A DNA stretch of 64,000 nt from Aptenodytes patagonicus (taxonomy: Eukaryota; Chordata; Aves; Sphenisciformes; Spheniscidae), in the NCBI RefSeq assembly GCF_965638725.1, contig NC_134950.1, positions 145,815,636 through 145,879,635 of the forward strand. Direction: 5' to 3'. Shown one piece after another: positions 15,201 to 25,729 of the stretch. How positions within the stretch are numbered: position 1 is the stretch's first letter; every line of letters starts with the position of its first letter. The notes below the pieces were generated by a model, which saw only the letters and a program-made list of their open reading frames with translations, was not told where the DNA came from and ran no database searches. Both the position numbers and the translations under genes were made by a program.

Positions 15201-18200
15201 CCTCACCCAAACCCTAACTATATAACCCTACTAACCGGACAGAGAAAATGAGATAGCTGTCTGTTACAGGGAACTGCTGAGCACTATGTAATAACTTCTG
15301 GCAACTTCAAGCAGTGCTCTGAAAACTCGTTTGTGCTAATTAGCTGCGACCAGCAGTTTTTGGTTTTTAAACATTAAATGTTCTGTTAAAACAAACTAAT
15401 CTGTCAGGTAAACATTATTTAGGGCTGCAGACTAAAAAAGTGATATGTTAACTGAATGCCTAATCATTTTCCATTTTTTCTTTCAACATTTCTAATATAC
15501 CAAAGCTTTCTATGATACTCATGAAAAATTATCATAGAAACAATCCTAGCATTTTAACATACTCTTGCTGAATCTTGTGAAAAGACATTAACAGCAAATT
15601 TTCAAATTTTTATTGCTCCATTATATACTAAATCCAGTTTCTGGGCTGTAAATGCTGGATGAAAGGCGCAGCAGCCAGATGACTCAGACAACTGCTGTAA
15701 AACAACTGTGCAGTTCAAAATCGTTGAGAAAGTTTTGTTGGCTTAAGTTTCTGCCAGTAGACTTCATGCTGGATTATACAAAGTTTGTCCAGGTCAGGAG
15801 TTTTGCTTCATGACCCTTTCACCTCTTCTCCAGTTTCTTATGTCTTTACTGCTGAGATCGCTATACCAGGGTGTCTCCAACTCCCTTTCATTGCAACTCG
15901 GTGCCTGTACTTTCACCGTGTCTTTGGACAGTCACCACCAGCCATACATCTGGTAACAGGCAGTTTGTTTCTTTGCCTCAGTATTTGGTAATAGCATTGC
16001 CAGATAGGTTATTTCTGAACATCCCAGAATATCTCTCTCAATATATTCTGTTATGCAAAAGGTATACTGACAACTGCATCGCACTACTCTATTTTGAGAT
16101 TTCACACAGTGAATCGTAAAACACGTCAGTTCATATCCACCTACAATAATATAAATATCAGCCTAAAAAGAAAATTTGAATGATATGGTATACATATAAG
16201 TAACATCTAGAGTTTGAACTACAAGTTAGTGTAGCTACAAATTCCCAAACATTTAAAATGTTTAATAAGAGATAAATATAAAATATTATAGTATTATGAA
16301 TATCTTGTAATTGTAAATCTCTCTCAAGATACAAACAGATTAAAATTAATTTATTTTTAGCTACTGTACTTCATCAGTAAATCAAAGCATTCATTTTAAT
16401 ATTCCATTTATTTAATCTCTGTCATACCCAGAACTTTCTGTACCAAAAGGAAGAGGCTTAACTGGAAATCACTTCTGCCCTTTCTACTATCAACTTTTCA
16501 AACAGACACACTGTAAGTCTGATATTTATTCACTCTTACTACTTTGTTTAGATAAAAAGGCTACATTTTTGTGCAGCATGTCTTAGAGAGGAGTTCTGAA
16601 CAAAGCCCTTAGAAAGACAGCAGAAAAGTAAATAGTAAAAAAATCTCGGCAAATTACTCCTAGCAACAGTAACAATTTTAACAGTCCAGGTTTCCAGAAG
16701 CAGACTCTAGCAAATACTAGCACCTTCATTATGTTTACTGGCAAAAATTGTATTGCAAATCTTGGACTCAAACTAGAAAAAAGAATGATTCTTTTGATCA
16801 TTTGTTTGCAGTGTGTGCAAAATAAAACTGAGCTGTCCTGTGAGACTTAGATGCTAAAGGTCCCATGCAGCTAGTACTAAAATGTCATTTCTGAATTACC
16901 TTTTTTTTTTTAACACAAAGCAATTATTTGAGATCTCATCATAATGGTGCAATAGGAATTAACTAATGGACTGCTCAGCAGTCAGTAATTATGACTCCAT
17001 TTCTTTCCATATGTGCAAACAATTTCATATATCCTTGTTGTTTCAATGAGGCTATATTTTCTTAAGAGATATTTTCTTGAGAGAAATAACCTGAAAATCT
17101 CAGAGAAAAAAAATCACACAGAAAATGTAAATAAAAACTGGATGCTATTTTAAATTAAGTTTAGCTACATTTTTCCTATAATTCAAGAATCAGAAATGGG
17201 GGAAAGTTTGGGGATATTAAGAAACAAACAAACAAAAAGATTCAGTGATGAAATGAAAACATCAATTAAAAATAGAAATATAGAATACATGGCGGAGAAG
17301 AGAAAAATATTTAGTAAAAATCAAGATAAATGAGAAGTTATAAAGTATAAAAAACCGTTAGGTGAATTTAAAACACTGAGGAAAAATTTATGGTGGGAGG
17401 CCAGATAGCCAGTAAAGTTACAGCATATGAGGAACAAAACAAACCTTATGAATACCACAGGCCCATCAGTAGATATAAACACAGAGATGAAAAGAATATT
17501 AACAATAATACAGTTCAGTACGTATTTCCTTTCTGTTTCCTAATATAAGGAAGAGGATATTTATGAAATTCTCTTTTACTTGCTACCTACTGAAGAAGAG
17601 GTTTAGCAATGTCTACTCAGTACTAGCTTCATGAAATACTAGACCAGAACAGCTTGTACCTGCGATGCCTGGACATGGATAAGATGTTAATCTTTAATTG
17701 ATCTTAGAGCACTGACAAAAATACAGAAGAATGGAAGTAGCTAACATTAGGGATTGCCGTACACGTTGTCTGCGTCAATAATAAACTTACTCATTATCAA
17801 GATATTAATGTTCACTGTTATTATCCAAAATAAAAAATAAAAGCTGCCTGAATAACACAAAAATAAACATATAATGTGCCATCTGGAAGTAGATACAATC
17901 AGTATGGTATCCATTAGGTACGGCTTTACAAACAGATTATTTTAAGACAGGAAAACACATCAAGAACAGTGGAACAGTTGCTATTTTCAAAGAACCGTGG
18001 TATAGGAGTCTTCAGGAAGCAAGCTAAAACTGTCCAAGACTAATGTTACAAGGAAGAAACAAAGATACTAAAAATAAAATTAAAAACTGTTATACCAGTC
18101 TGTGATTATAGACTAATTTGCATGTTTTCTATTACTGCTTGAACATGTCACAAATTCTGTCTGCAACACACACATACACATGCACATATATGCGTACATA

Positions 18201-18485
18201 TATGTGCAAACACGTAAAGTATTTATAACCTAGCTGACACTCTTGCATTTCTTAGGTCAGTTATTCACACCCAAGAAAAACTTCAAATCATACTTACCCC
18301 AGTATACGATTCATTCCATGCCTAGCAGCATAATGGAGCGGAGTATTGTGCTGGTACGTTTCTCCATATGAAGTATTTGGGTCAAGAGTTTCTTTTAGTT
18401 GAGGGTTGCTCTCATAGATTTGGCAGGCCAGGTTTTCATCTCCATTTATAAGAGCTTTGCGGAATTTGGTGGTTGTATTTCCCAT
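1..18485 (-). CDS. ANKIB1: ANKIB1, N-terminal part (two coding exons, gene continues off the left edge)
   Basis: ANKIB1 is a cytoplasmic RBR-family (RING-IBR-RING) E3 ubiquitin ligase with N-terminal ankyrin repeats. Only its N-terminus is here: join(complement 18298..18485, complement 1..208), about 132 residues. The protein starts [20 protein letters not shown] and carries the ankyrin motif [12 protein letters not shown] at residues 47-58, then [11 protein letters not shown] from exon 3. This matches my recollection of vertebrate ANKIB1 nearly residue for residue. The exon 2 donor (GTAAGTA) and exon 3 acceptor (CTTGCAG) join in frame, splitting a glycine codon GG|A. The RING/IBR domains must lie to the left of the window. 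The gene is divergently arranged with KRIT1. I am very sure of the identity; the untranslated exon 1 is only inferred. Confidence 0.97.
2341..2438. repeat. Purine-rich (GGGA)n/(GAAG)n low-complexity tract
   Basis: About 100 bases are nearly all A and G on the plus strand. The core is a run of GGGA units at about 2400-2428, flanked by looser GAAG and GGAG units. Homopurine/homopyrimidine tracts of this kind can form triplex (H-DNA), but here it is simply an intronic microsatellite-like region. Confidence 0.85.
8108..8369 (+). mobile_element. CR1 LINE, 5'-truncated 3' end
   Basis: This is a non-LTR retrotransposon fragment typical of birds. It holds the end of the CR1 ORF2 region (GGAAATGGCCTCAAGTTGCG near the start, then GGCTGCCCAGGGAAGTGG) and the 3' tail with GACTCGATGATCTTAGAGG. 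It ends in the diagnostic CR1 microsatellite ATTCTATG repeats at about 8351-8369. The coding frame is the usual C-terminal reverse-transcriptase end and is broken here. The element lies antisense to ANKIB1. The left end is approximate. Confidence 0.92.
13032..13921 (-). mobile_element. Probable retroviral LTR fragment (ERVK-like?), missing its U3 end
   Basis: This GC-richer block differs sharply from the surrounding AT-rich intron. On the minus strand it shows an ATTAAA polyadenylation-type signal (plus positions about 13772-13777), then a long CT/TG-rich region with loosely repeated AACTGG/TAACCGG words, ending in ...AACA at 13032, as an LTR 3' end would. It resembles avian ERV LTR U5 regions that I recognise only generally, so the class is a guess. 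It stops exactly where the next LTR begins, and no U3 half is seen on the far side. Confidence 0.45.
13922..15241 (-). mobile_element. Long endogenous retrovirus LTR (solo, sense to ANKIB1)
   Basis: This 1.3-kb LTR is on the minus strand. It begins TGTCCGGTTAG at 15241 and ends in ...CCCACCACA at 13922, giving TG...CA termini. A TATA-like TATTTAAG lies near plus 14838-14847. It is followed by a block of imperfect repeats of about 45-50 bp, and then by an R/U5 end near 13970-14050 that includes a TTATCTCAACCCACAAG stretch also found in the other avian LTRs in this window. No gag/pol/env is present beside it, so it is a solo LTR. I could not find a matching target duplication at its ends. The long open frames inside it on both strands reflect GC-rich repeats, not genes. 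Confidence 0.8.
14306..14725 (-). repeat. Imperfect ~45-50 bp tandem repeats inside the long LTR
   Basis: Units begin with variants of CTGCTCCAGCATGGGGTC and contain CCATGGGCTGCAG or CCACAGGGTACAG words. They recur about every 42-50 bases for roughly nine copies. They lie downstream of the LTR's TATA-like box in its own orientation, so in the transcribed leader or R region rather than the U3 enhancer. The units are well diverged from each other. Confidence 0.8.
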
Positions 18486-18566
18486 GTTGCTATCCTAGCT
18501 ATCAATGGCACTTTTTCCTCTCCCCTTCATCCACTTGTTGTACGGTTCTCTAACATGCTTCACAGC
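18298..18566 (-). CDS. ANKIB1: ANKIB1 exon 2: 5' leader and first coding exon
   Basis: The exon starts after a TTTGTCTTTTTAG acceptor (exon base 1 at 18566) and ends at the GTAAGTA donor (last base 18298). The start codon is at 18485-18483 in strong context (A at -3, G at +4), giving an 81-nt leader in this exon and 188 coding bases. It encodes residues 1-62 plus two bases of Gly63. Gly2 with Thr6 and Lys7 in MGNTTTK fits an N-myristoylation signal. The first ankyrin repeat begins at about residue 46. The apparent stop at 18294 in the raw frame is inside the intron. Confidence 0.97.
18495..18556 (-). promoter_or_regulatory. ANKIB1: Two short overlapping upstream ORFs in the ANKIB1 leader
   Basis: uORF1 is at 18556-18527 (9 codons plus stop, A at -3, moderate context). 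uORF2 is at 18530-18495 (11 codons plus stop, weak context); its ATG overlaps the uORF1 stop as ATGA. uORF2 ends 9 nt before the ANKIB1 ATG at 18485. Such elements often lower initiation at the main start; whether they act here is inference. Confidence 0.6.
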
Positions 18567-20859
18567 CTAAAAAGACAAACAATATTTCAGTTATTCTGTA
18601 AAACACTCTTTCCTAGAAGAATTCACCCAGAGCTACAGCATTGTAAGCAGGCACATGAAGAAGCACATAGGGCCTGTAAACCCTACTCCTGAATTGCTGA
18701 AGTCCTTCTAGGTAAACACCCACAAATTCCCAATTCTTCAGATTATTTCCCTGACAAATTGTGCCATCCGCCTGTGCAAGTATTTTCACTACCCATATTC
18801 TTTGAACATACAGAAAAGAAAAATATGGCCAATATCCACCTGTATTGGAAGACAGGGATGAATACTGAATTTCCATGAATGAGAAGTGAATTAAGCAAGG
18901 AGGTAAAATTCTTCAAAAGCATGCAAGAAAGCAGATGTCAGTTTAACTTTTACCTAAACAAGATCATGTAAAACTGTGCTTGAAGTACCTGTACTTGTGT
19001 AGGTGGGTGTAAACAGCACCCTTCTGTGCCAGCAGATGAATGCACATGAAGACAGGAGTTACCACGGCCCCACCTTAACAGTTCTGCCAGGCAGACTCTT
19101 TAAAACACCTAACCTCATTTTTAAAATGACACTTAGAGATCAACAATGAACGGGTCCATACAATGCCAGGCATTATACTGGTACTTGCCAACTGCTATGC
19201 TCCACAGCCTCTCACCTTTATCTGATGGAGGAGACCAGCAGATCGAGTTGCATAAAGACAGGGCAGACAGAGAATCTCCGCTCGTGAGATGGGACAAGAG
19301 CAGCTTATCAGGTCATGCAGTCACAAAGAGCACACCACACTGCTTTCTGTCAGAGGGACAGACAGGGGACTCAGCACCAGGCTGCAGCTGGTAGCACGGT
19401 GAACCTTCTAGGGTGCATGAGTCATCCCATCCAGACTGCTCCATGCCAGACCTTTCATCCCACAAAGCACACACTGGGATCCAAATATGACAGGCACAGC
19501 AGGTTAGGAAATTGAGATTGATTATGTTGGGCACGTATAATCAGGCAGGGCAGGAGCTGCTTCATGCCCAGTACCTCATATTCAACTTGTTGGGACTATC
19601 TCAAAACTTCTCTTTCTACATTGGCTTTCCAGCACACCTACTGGAGCCCAGACAGCCTTATAGACAGAAGAAACAGAGGAATCCAAGGAGTCTAGAGCTG
19701 CAGAAAAAACAAGGGAATCAGGATGCGGATGCACTCCATGTGAAAAGGATTTGGGGAAACCTGAGGAAGAGATGCAATGAGATATTTTTGTTTCCCCAGA
19801 GTAGTCCTCTCACGAGCTGCTTTCAGCTACTGTTGTGAACTTAACTTATGTGTCACATTGCATCCCAGTCTTGCTATAGCTTTGCTCAGATCCCATTCTG
19901 CACGAGATCCTACCAGCGGGAGTCTTGCACTGTCTCCTCTCTACAGTTCCTCTGAGAGGTCATTTCGTGAAGGGGAGGGAAAAGATCACTTTCATTGTAA
20001 TCTCACCAGTGCCGCCAGGGCCATTTGAGAAGGAGAGCAGTGGCCTTGGTGGCCTCCATTTTCATCCCCTTTTCCCACAAAACCTTGGCGATGCAACCCT
20101 TATTTTGGAGTTGTTGTGTCCTACCTTTTGATGTCATTGTGTGAGGTAACAATGACACTACTGATTCAGCTGACTTAACATGCTAAACAGGTTGCCCATG
20201 TTCTCCTCTGTGACCACAGTTACCTAACAAGCAACTGCATTAAGCAGCCAAAAGTTTCTCATAATAATAAAAAAGTAGGCACTCATCTAAAAGCAAATGC
20301 ACACCCTTTGTATGTTTAGTTATATACACAAACCAAAGCCCAGATTCTTCAATCACACTAAGGATTCTGCAGCATTTTGTATCTTTCCATCATCTCTATA
20401 TTTTAAAATACAAACATGCAGATACTATCCAGATACAATATTTATATTCTTCAGGAAAGCCACTGCATGTTCACATTACCATGTCACAGCTCTCAGTGCT
20501 GTAGATTAATGTGTTTTCAGATGCAGAAACAGCTGCATTACTCTAAATATTGGGTTGTTTCAGGCTTTAATGAAAGACTGTACAAAACCAAGAAAAACAC
20601 TACACTCTTTTCAATCAACTAGCAGTTCATATTACCTTCAACAGCTAGGATCTCAAAAATAACTTGAAAGAATGATTTTCAGTAAAGTTTATTAATGAGA
20701 TTCGCTTATGGTGTTACATTATCTGTCAATCCCTATCCACCACCAATAGCTCTCGAGACTATAAACTAAATTAGACAAGAACAAGTGCCTGAAAGATATC
20801 ACATTCACAGAATCTTCATGAAAATCAACAATGAAGATCCCAGTAGTGCCCAGAACGTG

Positions 20860-21046
20860 TGTCGTAGTTTAACCTCAGTTGGCAACTGAGTACCACACAG
20901 CTGCTCGCTCACTCCTCCCCTCCCCACCCCGGTGGGATGGGGGAGAGAATTGGAAGAGTAGAAGTGGGAAAAACTCGTGGGTTGAGATAAAAACAGTTTA
21001 ATAATGGAAATAAAATAATACTAACAATAATAACAATGTAGTAGTA

Positions 21047-21095
<49 letters not shown>

Positions 21096-21455
21096 ACAAA
21101 GCAAGTGATGCACAGTGCAAGTGCTCACCACCCGCTGACCGATGCCCAGCCAGTCCCCGAGCAGTGCCCCCGTGGCCAACTTTCCCCCAGTTTATGTACT
21201 GGGCATGACATCACATGGTATGGAATGTCCCTTTGGCCAGTTTGGCTGTGCCCCCTCCCAGCTTCTTGTGCACCTCCAGCCTTCTCAGTCGGTAGAGCAT
21301 GGGAAGCTGAGAAGTCCTTGACTAGTGTAAGCACTACCTAGCAACAACTGAAACTTCCGTGTGTTATCAACATTGTTCTCATCCTAAATCCAACACACAG
21401 CGCTGTACCAGCTACTAAGAAGGAAATGAACTCTATCCCTGCCTAAACCAGGACA
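20860..21455 (-). mobile_element. Solo LTR, avian ERVL-like, sense to ANKIB1
   Basis: The 596-bp LTR on the minus strand starts TGTCCTGGTTTAGGCAGG at 21455 and ends GGTTAAACTACGACA at 20860. The flanks are ACGTG (20855-20859) and ATGTG (21456-21460), a 5-bp target duplication with one transition. A TATA-like CATAAA lies near 21195-21200 and ATTAAA polyadenylation signal at 21002-20997. A (TAA)n microsatellite sits in the R region. It is clearly homologous to the LTRs at 32840 and 51375. A 5-bp duplication fits ERVL-type integration. Confidence 0.9.
21048..21094. repeat. (TAA)n microsatellite, about 15 units
   Basis: An uninterrupted TAA run follows a short imperfect GTAGTAG lead-in inside the LTR. 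The same place in the 51.4-kb LTR has a shorter, interrupted TAA/TATAA run at about 51529-51560. The array has therefore expanded or shrunk independently in the two copies. The poly-tyrosine open frame on the minus strand here is an artefact of this array. Confidence 0.95.
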
Positions 21456-23558
21456 ATGTGAAGAAAAGCATAAAACCTTCTTCCATCATTTGAAATTAGA
21501 AGGTAACAGCCCCAATTGTCATGCACTTATTTCTGGAAATCAGCACATGGATAGCTTGCAGAACATGCTGCCTCTTGCCCAAAACTGGAACATTAAACAA
21601 TCCCTGGGTGGGAATGAGAGAGGGTGTTCAGAGTATAAGGAGATAAGATGGTGCCCTCAGGCAGTCTTAGGGGAAGCTGGGGCAGGGTGATACTGTTAAG
21701 ATTTTGAAGAGGAGATCTGAATGGATTTAGGCAGGGGTCTGGAAATGCATGGGAGAACTGAAGGTCTGTGTACAGTGGCTCTACAGAACTAAAAAGCTCA
21801 AGTTACTGCAGTGCAGAAAAGGCAAAAGTTGTAAATTTCATTAATTCCATTGCACACCGAAAAAAACTTTATTTATTTTTGATGGAGTATGGATATATTA
21901 GATGGTAGCAGTCTTTAACAACTAATAATATAAAAGACATAGGCACACTGCTTGAACTATTATATACATTATCATAACATCTGGGAATTTTAGGAATATG
22001 CAGCATGTACTGCATAAGTCACTGAACAAAACAGCAACATCTGCTTCCATAAAAAAAGTTTACAGCCTATGTGCACAATAAGGGTTATATATGATACAGA
22101 CACAATATAGAAGGGTGAATGAAATAAAAAGAGTGAAATACTTGTCTGCATAACAGAACCACTCTCCAAATGAAAAGATTCTCAGTCAAAGGAAAGGGAG
22201 AATTTGAAGGATTATGAAACAGAGTAATGATGTGGCTTTGAACAGACACCGGTGAAACTCCCCACAAAACCAAGAATTAGCATAGAGGTATTGAAAATTT
22301 AGCAAATGGCTAATGTAACCATAATCATCACATTCTCAAAATAAAATGTAAGATGATAGAATGGGGATAGTCCATGAAAGCCCTTCAGGTGAAGGCAAAC
22401 AGTTTGTATTTGATGTGATAGCAAGAAACCAACCTCTGGAAGAATGCAAGGAGAGAAGTGACAGGGTCAAAACTAACCCAGAAAACAATTCCCTACTTAA
22501 AATACATGATACGAGAAACTGTACTAATGCCTTTCACTTTCATACAGTATCCACAAGGTCTTTCATCTTTAACACTACAACAGGCATTAGCCTTTTATGC
22601 TTTGGAAATCTGGTGGGCCACGCTGTAGTTTTCTTTTCCGAATTAGCCATTAAACATGCCAGCAGAAATACAGAAAGACAGGGGAGAAGCTGACTCTGTA
22701 CCCTGCCAGTAACAGTTGGCTTCCAGCGTGTTTGGAAGTCCAGAAGAAACCAAGATGTGACAGCTGCTGCCTCTCTCAAGCTGCCATAGCTCATGAGTGC
22801 CCTGCTGTAAAATATTCAAGATCTGCCCATTTGCAGTCTTCAGTTCATCTTTCAGCTAACAGACCAACTACATCTGCCACCAAAGAAGCCTTTACCTCAA
22901 CTGAAGAAGAAAAAGAACAAAATATGAACTGATGCAACAAAGTTCTGGATCTGAAAATGGCTGAGAGGGGCCCAGTCTGCCTTCTTTTTGTGTTGTTGTT
23001 CTCCATTAAGAGCTTCCAACCCGTTATGTGCTCTCAGAGGACAGTAAGCTAACAAGACCAATGCTGGAACCAGGCAATGATTCACAGAAAGGAAACTTGG
23101 TTCGTTCTTTCAACCCCTCGTTTCATGTTTTTGAAGGTGAAGGGCATGTAATACATATACTTCCTCCTGAAAAGAGGGAAGCGGGTGGCAGGGAAGGGGC
23201 CTGGAAGGTCCAGCCAGTCTACAACCTCAGGGACCTGGAGAACTCCCATGGGGTCGCTAAAGCAGTTTCAACAGCTCCCAGGCTCGCATGGCTAGTGTGC
23301 AGTGTCAGTGTCACTGGTCTTGCTTTGCTGTTTGTATAAGCCCAGCATTTAAAATCCTTAGGCTATTTTTTAATGTGCCGTATTACAAAAACATCACAGT
23401 GGAGCAAAAATAACAACATAAAAATGACAATTTTCAAGTACTTTACCTTAATAAAATGAGACTTGAATAGAATTTTACAGGACAAAGACAAGATATTTGT
23501 TTGGTAGGCAGACCTATTCATTAAATTTTCAAGTTCTGTGATAACAAAAGGGCTATAT

Positions 23559-23620
23559 CATAACCTTTACCATAACCTCATAACATTTATCATAACCACA
23601 AATAGCATAACCTTTACACC
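23559..23620. repeat. Imperfect CATAACC-type tandem repeat
   Basis: The words CATAACCTTTAC, CATAACCTC, CATAACATTTAT, CATAACCAC and CATAACCTTTAC recur within about 60 bases. This looks like a small degenerate minisatellite. Confidence 0.7.
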
Positions 23621-25660
23621 AAAGAATACAGGAAAAACTAAATGCAATGTTTGCTAATTATATCCCATATATTACAGAATTCCAAACATCAACCATCTCA
23701 TTCAAAATTAGAAACTGTATTTACTACTCTACTATTCCCAAATAAAACTTCCAGCTTAAATAAAAAAATAAAATACTGGTTACACAACCCACCTTAAAGT
23801 CTAAGGAAAGATTCTTATAAATTCAGTCAGGGGAATCACACTTCTCTGCTTTGGCAATGAACAGTAAAACTTCTATGGGCTTATTAGCAACACTGCTAAA
23901 AGCAGCACTTTGATATCATAGCTCTATAAATATTTAACAAAGAGATGGCTACTCTTATAGAAGCTTGAAGACTGAGTACAAGATGAAAAAAGGGTGGACA
24001 CAGAAAGACATGGGTAGAGCGAGGTAACAATGAGATTTTGAGAGCAGTTGCACCAGCTGCCCAATTACAATTGATTTTTCCACAGGCACCATCAGAGAAG
24101 TGAGTTTGAAGGACAATTGTAATGGCTTAGTAAGATTTTAGAAGGAGTTCCTCCTTTGAAATACTGCCACAGTGCTTGCTAGAAATGTATAATGAATGAT
24201 AAAATATTGTACCAGTGGGATCAGGTAAGTATTTTTGAAACATCCTACTTCTAACACTTATTTAGGAACCACGTATTGAACACACAAGTCTTTCATGAGA
24301 TGATGTACCTCTCAATTTACATTTGAATTGCTTTAATACTGAAGCAGAATTTCTCACTGAATGTAGCACTAGCATGTGACCATAGAGCAGCCATTCCATA
24401 TATTGGGGGATGAAGAAAGGGAGACATACTGTGCTACATAGTACTGCTTAGGAAATCTATCAAAATCAGTAAAAAAATACTCAGGTTTAACTGTGAGAAG
24501 ATAATGCTATATATTTCTTGCACCAAAAAAATCTATTACCTATATAATGAGCAAAGATCAGCAATAGACCTAATCATCATTTGCAATCATTATTTTACAA
24601 TGTAACACTGTGTAATCCGTTTAACCCTAAAAAGTTTGAATACAATTTGCAGCTTAAAAAAAGTGTACTTCATATTCGACAAAAGTAGTTTTTCGTGTAA
24701 ACTACAAGAACATTATTGTGGAATAGCAGAGTGAGCCAAGCTCAAAGAAGTAAGACTTTACATAGCCCCTCATAATTAAATCTTATCAAAATAAAATACA
24801 TTCTTGACTAAAATTAGTGTACACTACATGGTTTCTACACCCTTGGAAAGACAAGTGATAATGAATTGCCTCCACAAAAAGAATAACGAAAAAAGATACC
24901 AAAGCAATTTGTTTTCCAAAACCACTTTTGCTGAAAGTATAAAATACTATATTGCATTCTAAAAGCATCTTCTGTTTCAAGCACAGTTAGCTCAAAAGGT
25001 AACTATTTTATTTGCTTTGGATACTGCAGTTAAACAGCTCATTTTTAAAAGCTGAGTTTCTAAAATATTTACTGCAGAGTCTGCCCTTCATTATAAATCA
25101 CCATTTATTGCAGAAGGGAATCATGAACAGCTTCGTGTTTTAGGAGAAAGCCTAGTAACCTGGTATACCTAGGAGAAGCGTCATGTTGTGATGTCGGTAA
25201 TTTTTATCCTCACTACTGGGATGGACTAACACAAATGAAGTAAGTCAAAAGTTAATGTTCAAGAACTCTCAGGATACTAAGCCCTCTCCCAAACACAGCA
25301 GAAAAAGCCCTGGTTAGTGCTCCTCTTCCTCCCCTGCCCCCTCCCCTCTCTGCAAAGTAAAGAGCACCACAGTGCCAAAAAATTCCTCACTTTACCAAGA
25401 GAACAAAATTAAAAATCAAACATTCAAATGTGTGTACCTACTTTATGTATGGCTGGTAGAGATGTCTATAATTAAGATGTAGCAGAAAAAGTTAGGCTAA
25501 AGCTAATTTTTACGTGTTTACAGTAAAGATTTAAGATTTGCCAAATTTTAATTAATGGGCAAAAATTGCTCTTGCTGGATACCTGCATCCGGAGGAACAT
25601 TTCTGCAAAGTTTTAAGTAACAAATGCACTAGGAAAGCTTGAGAATCGAGTAATGGAAAA

Positions 25661-25729
25661 GTGTGTGTGGGGGGAGTTCGTTTGGTTTTGGTTTGTTTGG
25701 TTTTGGCGTTTTGGAGTTTTTTTTTACAC
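25661..25729. repeat. G/T-rich low-complexity tract
   Basis: A GTGTGTG and G7 lead-in is followed by GGTTTTGGTTTG-type words and a T9 run on the plus strand. It is simple-sequence DNA with no coding signal. Confidence 0.75.

Larger units (their letters stand above)
209..18297 (-). other. ANKIB1: ANKIB1 intron 2 (about 18.1 kb)
   Basis: The intron is bounded by donor GTAAGTA (18297-18291) and acceptor AG (210-209). It is AT-rich and without recognisable coding sequence. Identified content is a purine tract near 2.4 kb, a CR1 tail at 8.1-8.4 kb and an LTR cluster at 13.0-15.2 kb. The stretches 209-2340, 2440-8100, 8370-13030 and 15242-18290 hold only short AT-rich or low-complexity patches, such as the TA/CA-rich run near 5810-5875 and CA/TA repeats near 18165-18220. 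I see no gene in them. Confidence 0.9.

Noticed and set aside
15211..15236. Telomere-like AACCCTAAC/AACCCTAC words
   Set aside because: Only two or three imperfect units at the end of an LTR, so not an interstitial telomere array.
14255..15251. Open frames of 182-250 codons on the plus strand and 112-133 on minus
   Set aside because: They lie wholly inside the LTR and its GC-rich tandem repeats, overlap one another and show no known protein.
18399..18692. 97-codon plus-strand open frame opposite ANKIB1 exon 2
   Set aside because: It is the antisense of a confirmed coding exon and has no recognisable content.
20909..21097. Poly-tyrosine open frame
   Set aside because: It is a translation of the (TAA)n microsatellite on the opposite strand.
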